From Colias croceus (Eukaryota; Arthropoda; Insecta; Lepidoptera; Pieridae), in assembly GCF_905220415.1 (NCBI RefSeq), contig NC_059544.1, positions 7,814,501 through 7,878,500 of the forward strand: a DNA stretch of 64,000 nucleotides. The letters run 5' to 3'. The translations under genes and the position numbers were made by a program. Within the stretch, counting starts at the first letter, position 1. The number at the start of each line of letters is the position of its first letter. This document shows positions 1 through 11,405 of the stretch, piece after piece. A model generated the notes under the pieces. That model saw only the letters and a list, made by a program, of their open reading frames with translations, was not told the DNA's origin and searched no databases.

Positions 1-107
1 AAAACTTGGTTCCCCTAGATATATATATTATGTACTCCTTGTTAAAAAAAAAGTAAATTAATCGACATATAAAATTTTGTTACAAACAACTTACAAAAAG
101 AAATGAA

Positions 108-542
108 ATTCCACCAAAAACATTTTCATGTAAAATGTTGCCAAGACGAGCCCATTTGACTCGCACTGTCAAAAAGTTATCAGATCTCATGTAGAGCCAA
201 GCTTCCAACACTACACGCCCTAACTCTACAAGGCCTAACTTCACAAACTCTACACCTTAGTCAAAATATGTGGCTTGACCGTTCGTTACTACAAGAACTA
301 TTGTATAAAACAAAAGTAATGAACAGTGAATTAATTTTTCACCTTACGCCGATGTGAATGTAGCGAAATGGCCAAGCCATATATTTTGACTAAGGTGTAG
401 AGTTTGTGAAGTTAGGCCTTGTAGAGTTAGGGCGTGTAGTGTTAGAAGCTTGGCTCTACATGAGATCTGATAACTTTTTGACAGTGCGAGTCAAATGGGC
501 TCGTCTTGGCAACATTTTACATGAAAATGTTTTTGGTGGAAT
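108..542. repeat. foldback element, about 173-bp inverted arms
   Basis: Positions 108-280 are the near-perfect reverse complement of 370-542, with an 89-bp loop at 281-369. The arms begin with ATTCCACCAAAAAC and end with its complement. The whole could fold into one long hairpin. No transposase is present, and I could not fix a target duplication. The short plus-strand ORF over the right arm is only the arm read through. Probably a non-autonomous DNA element. Confidence 0.8.
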
Positions 543-974
543 ACATTATACATTATACTTCATCAAAAACCATAACGACAAAGACCTGACGGACGAATGG
601 ACCATATGATATTATATTATGTTCCAGTCTATAAATCCTGTCTGTAATTACACAACGTGCACAACAATGAGTGATTCGTATAGTTACCTATGATCAATAA
701 ACCGTGATAGAGTTTATTGAATGCTAGTTGCTACCTAATGGACAATTGGATATTTTAGTATAATCTATATATTTTGAAGAATTTGTTATTTGTGAAACTT
801 CTTTAAGCGCATTGAGAGTAAAATTTCAAGGTCGCGTCATGGCAATAGCGTCACGTCACAGAATAAGGCGACGACTTTGGTATAGACTTTGAATCTTGCC
901 AAAGAAGTTCCACTTTTGACACGTGTGCTCGGCACACACGCTCTTTTTTTTAATTACATATTTATAATTTACAG
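543..974. other. non-coding stretch upstream of first formin exon
   Basis: No coding exon is visible here. The stretch contains copy a of an interspersed element (792-940) followed by a T-run that leads into the splice acceptor at 974. Confidence 0.5.
792..940 (+). repeat. interspersed MITE-like repeat, copy a
   Basis: It begins GTGAAACTTCTTTA and ends near a GAAGTTCCACTT block followed by ACACGTGTGCTCGGCACACACG, so the ends are imperfect inverted repeats. The same unit recurs at 2571-2730, as a fragment at 25227-25292, and in a diverged form around 32537-32715. No coding capacity. Confidence 0.7.
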
Positions 975-1139
975 AAAAAGATAGGCGCCATTCTAGTGTA
1001 AGCGACGCGCCAATGACAGAATCCAACGTGCTCAGAAAAGTGGCTTCATTGACGTTGGACAAGCACACAGAGAGTAAAGTCGTGCGTCCCAAATTTGTTC
1101 CAGAGAAGTTGGATTTTCAACTGTATGAAAAATTTGAAG
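975..1139 (+). CDS. capu: formin (cappuccino-type), upstream coding exon A
   Basis: An acceptor (ATAATTTACAG) ends at 974 and a donor (GTTTGT) starts at 1140. The open frame between them ends PEKLDFQLYEKFEG. The exon leaves one base over, which pairs with the acceptor at 3491 to restore ...[11 protein letters not shown], a smooth protein join. An internal ATG at 1013 could start translation; otherwise another exon lies upstream, outside the window. Nothing else in this exon is a recognisable domain. I treat it as one of two alternative 5' exons of the same formin, because a second exon (1876-2287) ends in the same phase. Confidence is lower than for the FH2 exons because it rests on splice logic and phase alone. 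Confidence 0.65.
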
Positions 1140-1875
1140 GTTTGTATTGAGGAATTACTTTTTTTTTCAGTTTCTGTTGTTCTCAAATAAATATACAAGT
1201 TACTTAGGCATAATAAATACCTACTAGGTATCCCGGATCCACGTATTGAACACATTATTAGCTAGGTAGGTATCTACCTATTTAATATTTATTTAATGTA
1301 AGTTATTCAGAAGAATTTAGTAGGTAACCTAAAGAAGCTAGATACAATTATTAAGGTATAGTAAAACATTTTAATAATTTATTGGCAATTGGTATTCTTA
1401 TTTACATCCTATAAACCGTATTCTGAGGCAGGTGTCAATTATACCAGTTTGAATTAATAGATAGCACGTATGTTTTGAGCTCATTTTCGAATCAATGATT
1501 CAGCAGATTCCACCCACTAATATCGCCTTTTTGCGTGTGGTTTTAAGAATGGTGTTTATAAACGATTACTCACAATTTATGCTCTCAGTCCTCATCCATT
1601 AGCAAAACGTGACAAACTAAACACATCTTATATTATCAAGACGCTATACCCAAATAAATATTGACTCGCTGATCATGTTATAATTACGTCGCTGGTCTGC
1701 AGGTGAATGAACAACATTAAACGATAACAAAATTTATCTTTTATTAGTAGATATCTATGTATCTAAAATGCCTAAATCTTATCTTAACGAATCATTTAGC
1801 TGCAGTACAGATAATAAGTGAGTGGCTAATGTAGTGTGTACGTGACCTAGAATATAGTTGGACCTAAAAGAGAAA
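1140..1875. other. intron or alternative promoter region
   Basis: AT-rich sequence between the two alternative formin 5' exons. It should contain the promoter of the exon at 1876. I see no TATA box or coding exon that I could defend. Confidence 0.4.
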
Positions 1876-2287
1876 ATGCGTTTATCAACGAATCGTGTTA
1901 ACTTCACAAATAGTACAGTTGCTCAGTTTAATTACGTGAAGTTTCTGAGTAAATATCAATCAAAGAAGAAAGGAATTCAAGACATAGTGACCATATTAGG
2001 TTTACACAGTGATGAAATCGCATCCTTTGGACCATTTACAGCCAAAAGTGATGTGAATTGCGAAAAGCCGGGAGATTTAAATAGATCGAATGCCTTAGTG
2101 TTACGTGTTTCTAAGAAGTTAAAAGTGAACTTTGAGAGAACAATGCAGTGGTATGTTATTGTGTTGAGTGTGCACGGCAGGATCCTAAAAATGAAATTCG
2201 AATTCGATATACGAACATGTGAATTGAATACAAAGTTAATTCAAAATAAGTGCGTTTTAAATCTTTTTCTTCTCGGTGAATATCAAA
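1876..2287 (+). CDS. capu: formin alternative first coding exon B
   Basis: The ATG at 1876 follows an in-frame stop shortly upstream. The frame stays open for 137 codons and meets an excellent donor (CAAA|GTAAGT) at 2288. It ends one base into a codon, exactly the phase needed by the acceptor at 3491, giving ...LLGEYQ-R-QMLLNWF. The peptide is Lys/Asn-rich with no recognised domain, as expected for a divergent formin N-terminus. Used with the downstream exons it gives a 1317-residue protein. Known cappuccino genes use several 5' exons, which fits. The unspliced frame continues only to a stop at 2317. Confidence 0.6.
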
Positions 2288-2570
2288 GTAAGTTGTGTAG
2301 TGGTGACAAAATTAAATAATAATTACATAGGTTAAGAAACTAAAAAAAAAATTATATTGTAGACTGAATGTGTAGCGTCTTGAGGTTTCTGGAAGTAAAA
2401 GAGGAAAATAAAAGTACATGCTTATCTATTTATGTGAGAATATTTTTTTCGATCAAGAAAAAATTCACATTTATAAACCATTTGTATGCTATAAACTAAA
2501 ACTCAAATCTATTTCTGTGTTATTATGCCATTTTTTAACATAGAATTTTGTGTTCAAAACTCCTTTTGAA

Positions 2571-2730
2571 GTGAAACTTCTTTACGCGCGTTGAGAGTAT
2601 AAAATTTCTAGGTCGCGTCATGGCAATACCACAGAGGCAATACCGTCACCTCATGGAGGCGACGATTTTGGCATCTTTGAATAGTGACGAAGAAGTTTCA
2701 CTTCTGACACGTGTGCTCGGCACACACGCC
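2571..2730 (+). repeat. interspersed MITE-like repeat, copy b
   Basis: Second copy of the 792-940 unit. It has the same GTGAAACTTCTTTA start, the same internal GGTCGCGTCATGGCAATA block and the same ACACGTGTGCTCGGCACACACG end. It is about 10 bp longer because an internal GGCAATACC is duplicated. Confidence 0.75.
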
Positions 2731-3144
2731 CTTTTTTTACTAATAATATAATTGCTTATTAACGCTTTAATGCTTAAAGAGTTAAATAAAAAGATCTACT
2801 TATTAGGGTGGCACTCGGCCAAGCAGCAGCTTATCTTTTTTATAAAACCCGGATAGGAATTTGATGAAGTCAATAAGGCATTATAAACTTCTACCTATTA
2901 CTTAAGTAACTAACAACCTTAGATCTAACAACCACACAAGGTCGTTTTGATTATTTTTTTTATTCTATACAAGTTGGTAGTGTTTGAATAATAATTGTGG
3001 TTTGAATCAAACTGATATTGGGTTGATATACAAAGCAAGTAATATAGGTAGGTCTAATAAACAGGTCTTAGATCATTAGGTACTTAGGTTAATACAAAAA
3101 ATACGCATAATATTTTAATAGATCGCACAACTATGTCACGCCTA

Positions 3145-3185
3145 TTTTGAATGACAGTCACGGATTATCAAATGTCAATGTCAAT
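3145..3185. promoter_or_regulatory. TGACA/TGTCAA motif cluster, possible internal promoter
   Basis: Contains AATGACAGTCACG followed by AAATGTCAATGTCAATT. The same words stand just upstream of the NEPRO-like, LRRC40 and SCO1 genes. Here they lie 300 bp before the shared formin exon at 3491, so a third formin start is possible. This is inference from motif position only. Confidence 0.35.
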
Positions 3186-3490
3186 TATATCTAATTATGT
3201 CCAAAATTATTAAATTTTTAATTCGCATTTTACGGTTCAAAATTATTTGTATATTTATTTTGTAGAAAATATTTTATTTAGAAATCAATTTTCTAGTAAA
3301 GTGTATCAAAAATCACCTAAATTAGGGTTTTTACATAGGTTAGAAAATAACTCGGCTGTTTTTATAAACAATAATGAAATGATGTGTTTCGATAAAACCA
3401 GTTAATAGTTACCTATCTCTATGAAACTTGTATGATGAGCAAACCTAATTTTATGACCGTTTAGTTAACTGTATAATCATTTGTTTTCAG

Positions 3491-6400
3491 GGCAGATGCT
3501 TTTAAATTGGTTTGTATCGTCAGCTGAAGCAGATTTATCAAAGAACATATCAAACAGCCAAGATCTAAGAATTCTTGGTATTCAATACTGTACCCACCTA
3601 CTGGCAGCTGGAGTGCTGCGCCAAATATGTGATAAAGATGCACCTACCGAAAAAATATTTAAGGTACTTATTCACTCAAAGTACTTAACACACAACTATG
3701 AATATATTTTGGAACACCACACTTTTTTTGCGCACTTATTATTTACTGTTTTATATTTTTAATCCTTGATGATATGATTATATTTATGAAACTAAGTTTT
3801 CACAAATTAGTTCTCTCTTTACAGCCAAACTTAATGTATTATTGGGCACACATGGAACCGCCAGTATCTCAACCTGTCGCTCCAGGTCGTCTACATACCA
3901 CATCATGGCCTCCTCAAAAAGAACCTTTTTCTGGAAAACAAATTCAGTCTTATCAAACAATGAATACTCAACAATTTTATAGTTTAAACAATAATGAAGA
4001 AATCAGTGATATCACAGAAGCTAAGCTTGTTATTGCTGATTTAAAAAGAAAACTTCTAGAGTTAGAACAACAATTGGAAAATTATAGAGAACTTTCAATA
4101 GGTGGAACAGAAAGTAAAAGTTTGAAACCAAATAATAGTTCAGAACAAAGTGATTTATGTACACTTCAATTGGTGAATCGAGAAGTGCAAACAAATAACA
4201 ATAGTAATGATCATAGTAGGCTGGCTGATAAATCTGTGATAAATGCATCAAAACCAGATTCATTATTAAGGACAAGTGTAAATAGTGAATGTAATATAGC
4301 ATTAAGTAAATTAGATTACAAAAATGACAGTAATCATACTAATAAAGAACTGGAACATGAACAAAGATCTTTGAAAATAGAAAACTATTGCAAATTGAAC
4401 AAAAGCAGAGAATATAATCTCACATTAAGAAATGATACTTCACTAGACCATGAAACAAGGAGCACTAATGATATAATTACAAACAAATTGGAGAAACAAC
4501 ATATAAATGAGACTCAAAAAATCAATAGATTATCTAACAATAATCCGAATCTGAATATAAATTTAATATGTGATAGTTCATCAGATGCATCATATGTTAG
4601 TACCACCACAGAGTCAATTGGTAACCTAAATAGCTATATCAAAGATACTGATAGGGACAATTTTAGGGCTCTTAGTCCTCCAACAACCCAAATCTTGTAT
4701 ACTAATAATAATCAACTTGCCTCAGAACCTTTATCACTAGATTTATCACAATCTGAACAGAGCTGGAAATCAATTGAAACTGAAATCAAAGAAGATAATG
4801 CAGTTATATCTATATCACAGAATAATCAAATTGAAGTTGAACAGGAAAATAATTCTCAGGCATTGCCTAATCAAGATAAAGAGAGACAAGAATTAGTAGA
4901 AACACCGTTACATATATCTGAAAATTTAAAAGATGAATTGCTTCAGCATACACATCCACAACCACCACCATTACCTGGAATGTCCCCACCGCCGCCACCC
5001 ACGCCCGGAACAAAATTGTCTGATAAACTAGATGAAAAACCATCTGAATCTCTCATAAAAGATGCTCCTCCAACATCTGAAAGGAACTGTACATTATTGG
5101 ATGCAACATCACAATCTATACCACCACCACCACCTATGCCTGCTATGGATACAATAGCTCCTTTACCTGAATTGGCAACCGTACCTGGTACAACACCACC
5201 ACCAACCTCTATGCCTGAAACAGAAACATCACATAGTAGTATGGTTCCACCTCCACCTCCTATGCCAGACATGGCAACAACCCCGTGTACTGCACCACAA
5301 CCACCCCCGATGCCTGGAATGGTGCCCCCACCCCCAACAATGTCAGGCAAGGCGCCCCCACCACCTCCCATGGCGGGAATGGCGCCACCACCACCACCTC
5401 CTATGGCTAGAATTGCACCACCACCACCTCCGATGCCCGGTATGGGACCACCACCTCCACCTATGCCCTGTATGGGACCACCACCCCCACCAATGCCTGG
5501 TATGGGACCACCACCCCCACCAATGCCTGGTATGGGACCACCACCCCCACCAATGCCTGGTATGGGACCACCACCCCCACCAATGCCTGGTATGGGACCA
5601 CCACCACCACCAATGCCTGGATGTGGAATACCTCCACCACCGCCTATACCCGGCATGGGTCCCCCACCTCCTCCCATGACGGGATTGGGCCCACCTACTG
5701 CAGGCATACCACTACCACCGAATTCCTTGCCATTAGCCCCTGGACCACCCCCACCTCCTTCAGGACCTGTACCCTTCCCGACGCCACCTGTTGGAGGTTG
5801 GAATATGCAAAGAGCAAGTAAGTACATATAAAGATTTCAAAAAAACAAATTTTACGATATCATAAAATGATAACAATATTGAACTTAAGTATAAATGATA
5901 ATAAATATAACTTATACAATTCTTTTTTTATTTTAGCCTTAAGGAAAACGCCCATAAAACCAGCCGCTCCCATGAAACCTTTATATTGGACACGCATATT
6001 GGCTGCGCCTACGATACGCACAGGACAGGGTGAAATTGATTCGGGATTCAAACCACTATGGCTCGAAATCGATGAGACGAAATTGGACAATATTGATGAA
6101 TTTACTGATTTATTTTCGAGACAAGTTGTAAAGGCACCCGTAAAGAAAAAAGTAGAAGTTAAAACAAAAATTCAACCAATAAAAATACTAGATAGTAAAC
6201 GCTCACAAAATGTTGGTATACTTGCACAAAGTTTACATGTAGAATTTTCGGAGATCGAGAACGCTATTTACAATTTTGATACGTCAGTTGTTAGTTTAGA
6301 AGCTTTACAACAAATTTATGAATTGGTAAGGTATTTGCATTGTTTATTCTATATTTCTTTTATATAAGGCTGTAATTTTTCGTTATTATTAATATTAAAC

Positions 6401-9396
6401 AATCCTATTCTAGCGCGCAACGTCTGAAGAACTATCAATGATTAAGGAGCACCTTCAAAGCAAACCCGATATTCCGTTAGATAAACCAGAAGCATTTCTA
6501 CATGATCTATCGGGCATACCGAATTTCGCTGAACGAATATCGTGTTTTATGTTTCAAGCTGAATTTGAAGATGCTGTGAACACAACTATGCATAAATTAG
6601 ATAATTTAAAAAATACCTGTGAGGTAAAATAATTAATTGAACGAGTTTTTTTTTATTTTCATTTTTTTAAGCTTAAAATAAAATGTTTGTTTTTCTTTTC
6701 AGTTCCTAATATCTAGCGAATCTCTTAAGCAGCTATTTGCTATAATTTTAACTCTTGGTAATTATATGAATGGAGGCAATGGACAAAGAGGACAGGCTGA
6801 TGGTTTTGGACTTGAAATATTGGCCAAATTAAAAGATGTGAAGGTAACTATAACATTTTTTTTATAAGTTGCCTTTCTGCATATTTAACAATCAACTGAA
6901 CAAATTGAATATGGTGTTTCCACAATATCAAGGACAATATTTGGCTAGGGTAACCATATGATGATGATTGATGGGATAGTTCAGTTTAGTTCTTTTAATA
7001 TGTCTACCTATATCTAATATATAAAAATCAATGCCACTTTTCGTTGTAATTCCATAACTCGAGAACGGCTGAACCGATTTCGATAATTCTTTTTTTATTA
7101 TATTCCTTGAAGTACGAGGATGGTTCTTATGTAGAGAAAACGTTAATATGTACCACGGGCGAAGCCGGGGCGGACCGCTAGTAATTAATAAAATTATTGA
7201 GTAAAAGTCATAAAGTTACATACACTGATAATTTTATAAAATTTTGAATAAAACTTTATCTACATTTTATTGTTTCCAGTCAAAACAGTCAACGGTGACG
7301 CTATTGCACTTCATAGTGAGAACGTACATGCGGCAACAAGGCGGGGCTCTCTCTAGTAACTGCGTCTTACCGGTTCCCGAGCCTGGGGATGTTTACCGAG
7401 CTGCCGCTTTGGATTTTGCTGATGTTGCCAGCAATTTGACAGCACTGAGAGAACAACTTGAAGGTATCATCATCATCAGCCCATATACGTTCCCACTGCT
7501 GGGACTCGGGCCTCCTATGAGGGTACAGGCCATAATCCACCACGCTGGCCAAGTGCGTGTTGGCGGATGACACATGTCGTCGAACTTTTTAATTCTTCGA
7601 CATGTCGGTTTCCTCACGATGTTTTCCTTCACCGTTCGAGCAGTGGTGATGTTACAACATGCGCAGATTAATTGAAAAATCAATTTATTTCTTGCACGCT
7701 CGCCTGGTCTCGAACCCCGGACTTATCGATTCGAAGTCCGAGGTCTCACCACTGAGCCACCACTGCTCTACTGAGCCACCACTGCTCTACTGAGCCACCA
7801 CTGCTCTACTGAGCCACCACTGCTCTACTGAGCCACCACTGCTCTACTGAGCCACCACTGCTCTACTGAGCCACCACTGCTCTACTGAGCCACCACTGCT
7901 CTACTGAGCCACCACTGCTACTTGAAGGTATACATGATACTGATTTATGAAAGTATGAAGTTGAAACCTTACATTCTTCTTCTTTCTCAGCCTGGTTTAA
8001 CCCAAAGTTGAGTGTAGGCCTCTTCATGGGCACGCCATTCTTTTCTGTTCTTCGCCACCCGCATCCATTTTCTTCCCAAAACCTTCACTATATCGTCAGC
8101 CCACCTAGCAGGCTGACGTCCAACATTTCTTCGCCCGGTCCAAGGACGCCATTCCAAGATTCTGTTGGTCCACCTATTGTCGCTTAATCTACAAACATGG
8201 CCCACCCATCTCCATTTCTGCCTAGACACTTTGAGTGCTATGTCTATAACTCCAGTTTTCTTTCTGATCGTCGTATTTGGAACTCTGTCTATCAAAGAAA
8301 TCCCGAGGATAGTGCGTTCCATCGACCTTTGTGCTACTTGGTGCTTGTGCACTAGTTGTTGGGTTAGTGTCCAGGTTAACCTTACATTATGTTGATTAAT
8401 TTAATTTAATTGGATTTTTTAAATATATTTTATTATTTAATATATGTATTGATTTAAAAGTCAGTAAAGTGCGAGTCGGACTTGCGATAAGAAGGGTTCT
8501 GTACAAATTAACTACAGAGCAACTGCAAAAAAGTCACCCATCCTATTCATGTCGGCGCCAATCGATGCGATTTAAATCTCTGAAAATTTCAACTGTCTAA
8601 CTATCACGGTGCATGATCCCGTTTTACCCTTTACAATTTACATACGGAACTCTAAAAAGTGATCAAAAGATAAAGTATTATAATATTGTAACAATGTATT
8701 TTCAGATTTTTACTTTTTACAGGATGTAAGGATAAAATGAAGAGGGTAATTGAGGCGGATGCAATTCGGAATTCACCCGACGAGATGTCGGGCGGCGAGG
8801 GGAACAAAAGATTGGAAGTTTTCAAAGATAAAATGACAACATTCATTGAGGCAGCTGAAGAAAAGTTAAAGACTGAAGATGAAAACTTGACAGAATGTCG
8901 GAACAAGTTTATAGCGACAGTCAGATTCTACCAATACACCCCTAAATGTGGTAAAATTGAAGAGTGTGAACCGAAAGAATTCTTCTCACTGTGGACATCA
9001 TTCTGCAGTGATTTTAAGGATATCTACAAGAAGGAAGAACAGTTGGCAATTAAAGAAAAGTATGAATCTTACTAATATGTATATGATAGGTCTCACATAT
9101 CCAATAAAAAATACACTGTAATGTTCAAACTATCTACAGATAGAATAAATTGCATTAAATCTAAAAATTTAACCTAAAAAATAAATAAGAATAGTTAGTG
9201 CTACTTCCCAAACTAGACAGAAAATTGTGATTATCATTGATAGGAACAAATGTTAATTTTCCAAAAATCTTTGTTTTTCAGGTTAAAAGAAACTAAAAAA
9301 ATGCATGAAGAGAGAAAAGCTCAAGCACTAACTCAACCAAAAAAGGAAGGTGGATTAAAGGCACGTCTGCAAAAATTGTCCAGTGTCAGGAAATGA
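3491..9396 (+). CDS. capu: formin, FH1-FH2 actin nucleator (cappuccino-type)
   Basis: Exons: 3491-3663, 3825-5817, 5937-6325, 6414-6623, 6703-6843, 7280-7463, 8723-9059, 9282-9396; all join in phase and stop at TGA 9394. The first exon carries an N-terminal helical block ([22 protein letters not shown]). The 2-kb exon has a low-complexity acidic/Asn-rich linker with a short coiled coil ([17 protein letters not shown]), then a long FH1 of repeated [10 protein letters not shown] units. FH2 begins MKPLYWTRI and includes the family signature [20 protein letters not shown]. The tail is short and basic ([13 protein letters not shown]), as in formins that bind Spire. FH2 dimers nucleate and elongate unbranched actin filaments, and FH1 recruits profilin-actin. 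Cappuccino is the best fit, given the short tail and the YYWAHMEPP block; formin identity itself is certain. Confidence 0.9.
5436..5625 (+). repeat. 30-bp in-frame minisatellite encoding FH1 units
   Basis: About six tandem copies of a 30-bp unit encoding [10 protein letters not shown] sit inside the large formin exon. Three adjacent copies are identical at the DNA level. Degenerate copies extend on both sides (5240-5700). The antisense Gly-rich frame over this stretch is an artefact. Confidence 0.9.
7013..7184 (+). mobile_element. short Helitron-like repeat, copy 1
   Basis: It begins TCTAATATATAAAAATCAATG and ends GGGGCGGACCGCTAG, followed by T. The 5'-TC and 3'-CTAG ends, a GC-rich hairpin (CGGGCGAAGCCGGGG) just before the end, and flanking A/T fit Helitron insertion rules. 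Near-identical copies lie at 31650-31816 (reverse), 34434-34577 (5'-truncated) and 43278-43446. It lies in a formin intron and has no coding capacity. Confidence 0.65.
7464..7750. mobile_element. SINE-like retroposon fragment in formin intron
   Basis: Starts right after the exon ending at 7463. It contains the lepidopteran repeat words CCCACTGCTGGGACTCGGGCC, CCTCACGATGTTTTCCTTCACC and TGGTCTCGAACCCC. The first block recurs in reverse orientation at about 53855-53985. The apparent read-through reading frame from the upstream exon is not a real exon. Confidence 0.6.
7751..7921. repeat. 19-bp minisatellite, nine copies
   Basis: Nine head-to-tail copies of ACTGAGCCACCACTGCTCT. The first eight are identical by eye. 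The unit is the terminal word of the SINE-like fragment immediately upstream, so the array looks like a local expansion of the SINE end. There are no spacers, so it is not CRISPR. Confidence 0.95.
7987..8370 (-). pseudogene. 3' fragment of a non-LTR retrotransposon reverse transcriptase ORF
   Basis: The minus frame encodes a piece resembling the C-terminal end of insect endonuclease/reverse-transcriptase polyproteins: [16 protein letters not shown], then [32 protein letters not shown] and RWADDI. It is about 120 residues, with no catalytic domain, and lies within a formin intron. It is a truncated LINE copy, not a host gene. Confidence 0.8.
8463..8656 (+). repeat. common insect interspersed repeat fragment
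   Basis: Contains AGTGCGAGTCGGACTTGCG, GAAAATTTCAACTGTCTA and CCGTTTTACCCTTTAC, ending in GGAACTCTAAAAA. From memory of lepidopteran genomes these are the ordered landmarks of a widespread repeat. Internal portions appear deleted. Confidence 0.6.
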
Positions 9397-9840
9397 TTTG
9401 CTCATTTTTACTCCCAGTTGAGATTCAGCATTTGCTTTATACATTCCGGTAGCTTTTATATTTCGAAATAGCCTAACGTAGCTACATTACAATTTTGTAA
9501 ATGAGGTTTTTTTATAAAATTCATGTGAAAGGCTGTGCAACATTGAATTATTATAAACTTAAATTATTATAATATTTATGTTATTACATACATTTTTATA
9601 TAAAAGGGCACTGGCAACTAATAATGTAGGATGTGATCAACTTAGAAATGTTAATTATATACACATGTTTAACTATTTTGAAGTCTTTGATCTGATGTTT
9701 ATATGTAATACAAATATATTGCCCCATATTGGTATACTTATCAGAAAATATTATCAAATTAATTACAGAAGACATGATTAGATGTTTTGGCATTTATAAG
9801 CAGATATTACTACTAAAGTATAATAAACTTTAAAGAGGTA
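9397..9840 (+). other. formin 3' UTR with poly(A) signal
   Basis: AT-rich and without exons. A canonical AATAAA sits at 9822-9827, about 430 bp after the stop codon. This is the likely polyadenylation site of the formin transcript. Confidence 0.55.
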
Positions 9841-10284
9841 TATGCAATATGCATATATATATAATATATGCATATTATATTAAGATATATACATTTCAAT
9901 ATTGATAGCATATCAAATAATTACCTTGTATACTGTTTAAGTAAAATGTAACTATTGGATACAATATGTGTATTGTGAAATTTCATTAAAAAAATTATAA
10001 TTTTTTGGCTAAAGTAATTTAGATCAAAGATACATCATATAGTATGATGATTTTGGAATTAAAATTACACATGAATTCAGATAGTATTTGATGTTGCTGC
10101 AGAAAACTTTTAACATAAAAAAAACTTATGCCAACTTTTTTATTATGTCATTTCGAAATTTCTTTTCATTTTGAACACAGAACAGTAAGAACATAATAGA
10201 AATGCGATGTGGGCGTGGCCCACGTGTCACTAGTAAGGTAAGATCACCTAACTCGCTCTCAGTTGTGCGCAGAAAAATATTTGA

Positions 10285-10854
10285 GTCGGTTGTCAACTGT
10301 CAAACCTTATTTCCATATTTATTCATTATTTAGAGCGTGTTGTTCGGTATTAGAGTGGAAAAATGATAGCAGACGAAATAATATCAGCAATCGAGGCATT
10401 TCATACCATCGGTAAGTCTTATTTTAATTTATTTTAAATATATTTTATGTTACAACTTCGCTTGTCGTAATTTGTCAAAAATTTATAAAAATATTAAGTC
10501 AAAATGAACCTTAATCCATAAGAAATAAGTACTAATATAGATTGAACGGCAAACAAGACTTTCTGGAATATTATTGCAATAAACAAACGAATGTCGGATT
10601 AGTGATGCATGTGGCGCATATCGACAGTATCGATACTTTAGAAAAGACAAACATTATAAATATTAAATTTTATTTTATTTTTCCTTAGTTTTCATTTGTC
10701 CTATTTATTTATAGATTTTCGAAAGAGGCTAATTTAAAAGAGAAATGGATAATAAATGCAACGTGACGAGTTAACTGGATGCCGAACAGCAATAAGCAGT
10801 CTAACAAAGGCCACCGATACATCAAACCTACGGCAGTTCCAAGATTTAAAATAA
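10285..10854 (+). pseudogene. promoter plus first-exon-like fragment inside hAT element
   Basis: GTTGTCAACTGTCAAACC at about 10288 resembles the motif clusters before host genes in this window. An ATG at 10363 opens MIADEIISAIEAFHTI and meets a perfect donor (GTAAGT) at 10412. Two acceptors give only short continuations: one at about 10713 ends after a few codons, and one at 10789 ends at a TAA at 10852-10854. AATAAA follows near 10951. I do not recognise the peptide. It may be a captured host first exon, or a tiny spliced gene of about 37 codons. The coordinates cover the longer version. Confidence 0.3.
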
Positions 10855-11405
10855 TGCATATTTTCTGTTTGTTTTGTAAATATAGATTTATACTATTCTA
10901 TTCCGTTTTTTATTTAAATATAATAATATGAAAAGACGTACTTAGTAGTAATAAACATACTCCAAAATGTGACACATTATCTTATACTCATATAATAGAA
11001 AGAAAAAAAAAATGCACAAAAATATATTTATTTGTGAATTATCGATAACAAGGCTGACATCCCTTAGAGCATAGCATCAGGTTAATGTCAAGTTAATGTC
11101 ATTAATTTAGAGTGACACAAATTTCAACCTTATCTTTATGTGTTGAGGTTCAAAGTTATATGTATTGAAAACCAACGCCCTCTGTTGTGGAATAGCTGAA
11201 TGTTTTCGAATTTGGAATTTCTGAGCAAAGAGAAACAAAACAGCTAATATACCTAGGGATGTTATACTAAAATAAACCGTAACTTGGTTCGTTAGGGTAC
11301 ATATTGAAATGCTGAATTTATAACCTAAGTCAGTTTTTACTCAAATTAAGCTGTCCAATCAAAAGCATAGTTTACTTGTAGTGTACTGTATAACTATCGG
11401 TTTAA

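Noticed and set aside
406..609. 67-codon plus frame
   Set aside because: It is the right arm of the foldback element read through, with no homolog recognised.
4943..5827. 294-codon Gly-rich minus-strand frame
   Set aside because: It is the antisense of the formin FH1 repeats. CCN/GGN symmetry keeps it open, and it has no splice or start support.
7751..7921. Regular short repeats, considered as CRISPR
   Set aside because: The units are contiguous with no spacers, in a eukaryotic intron; a minisatellite.
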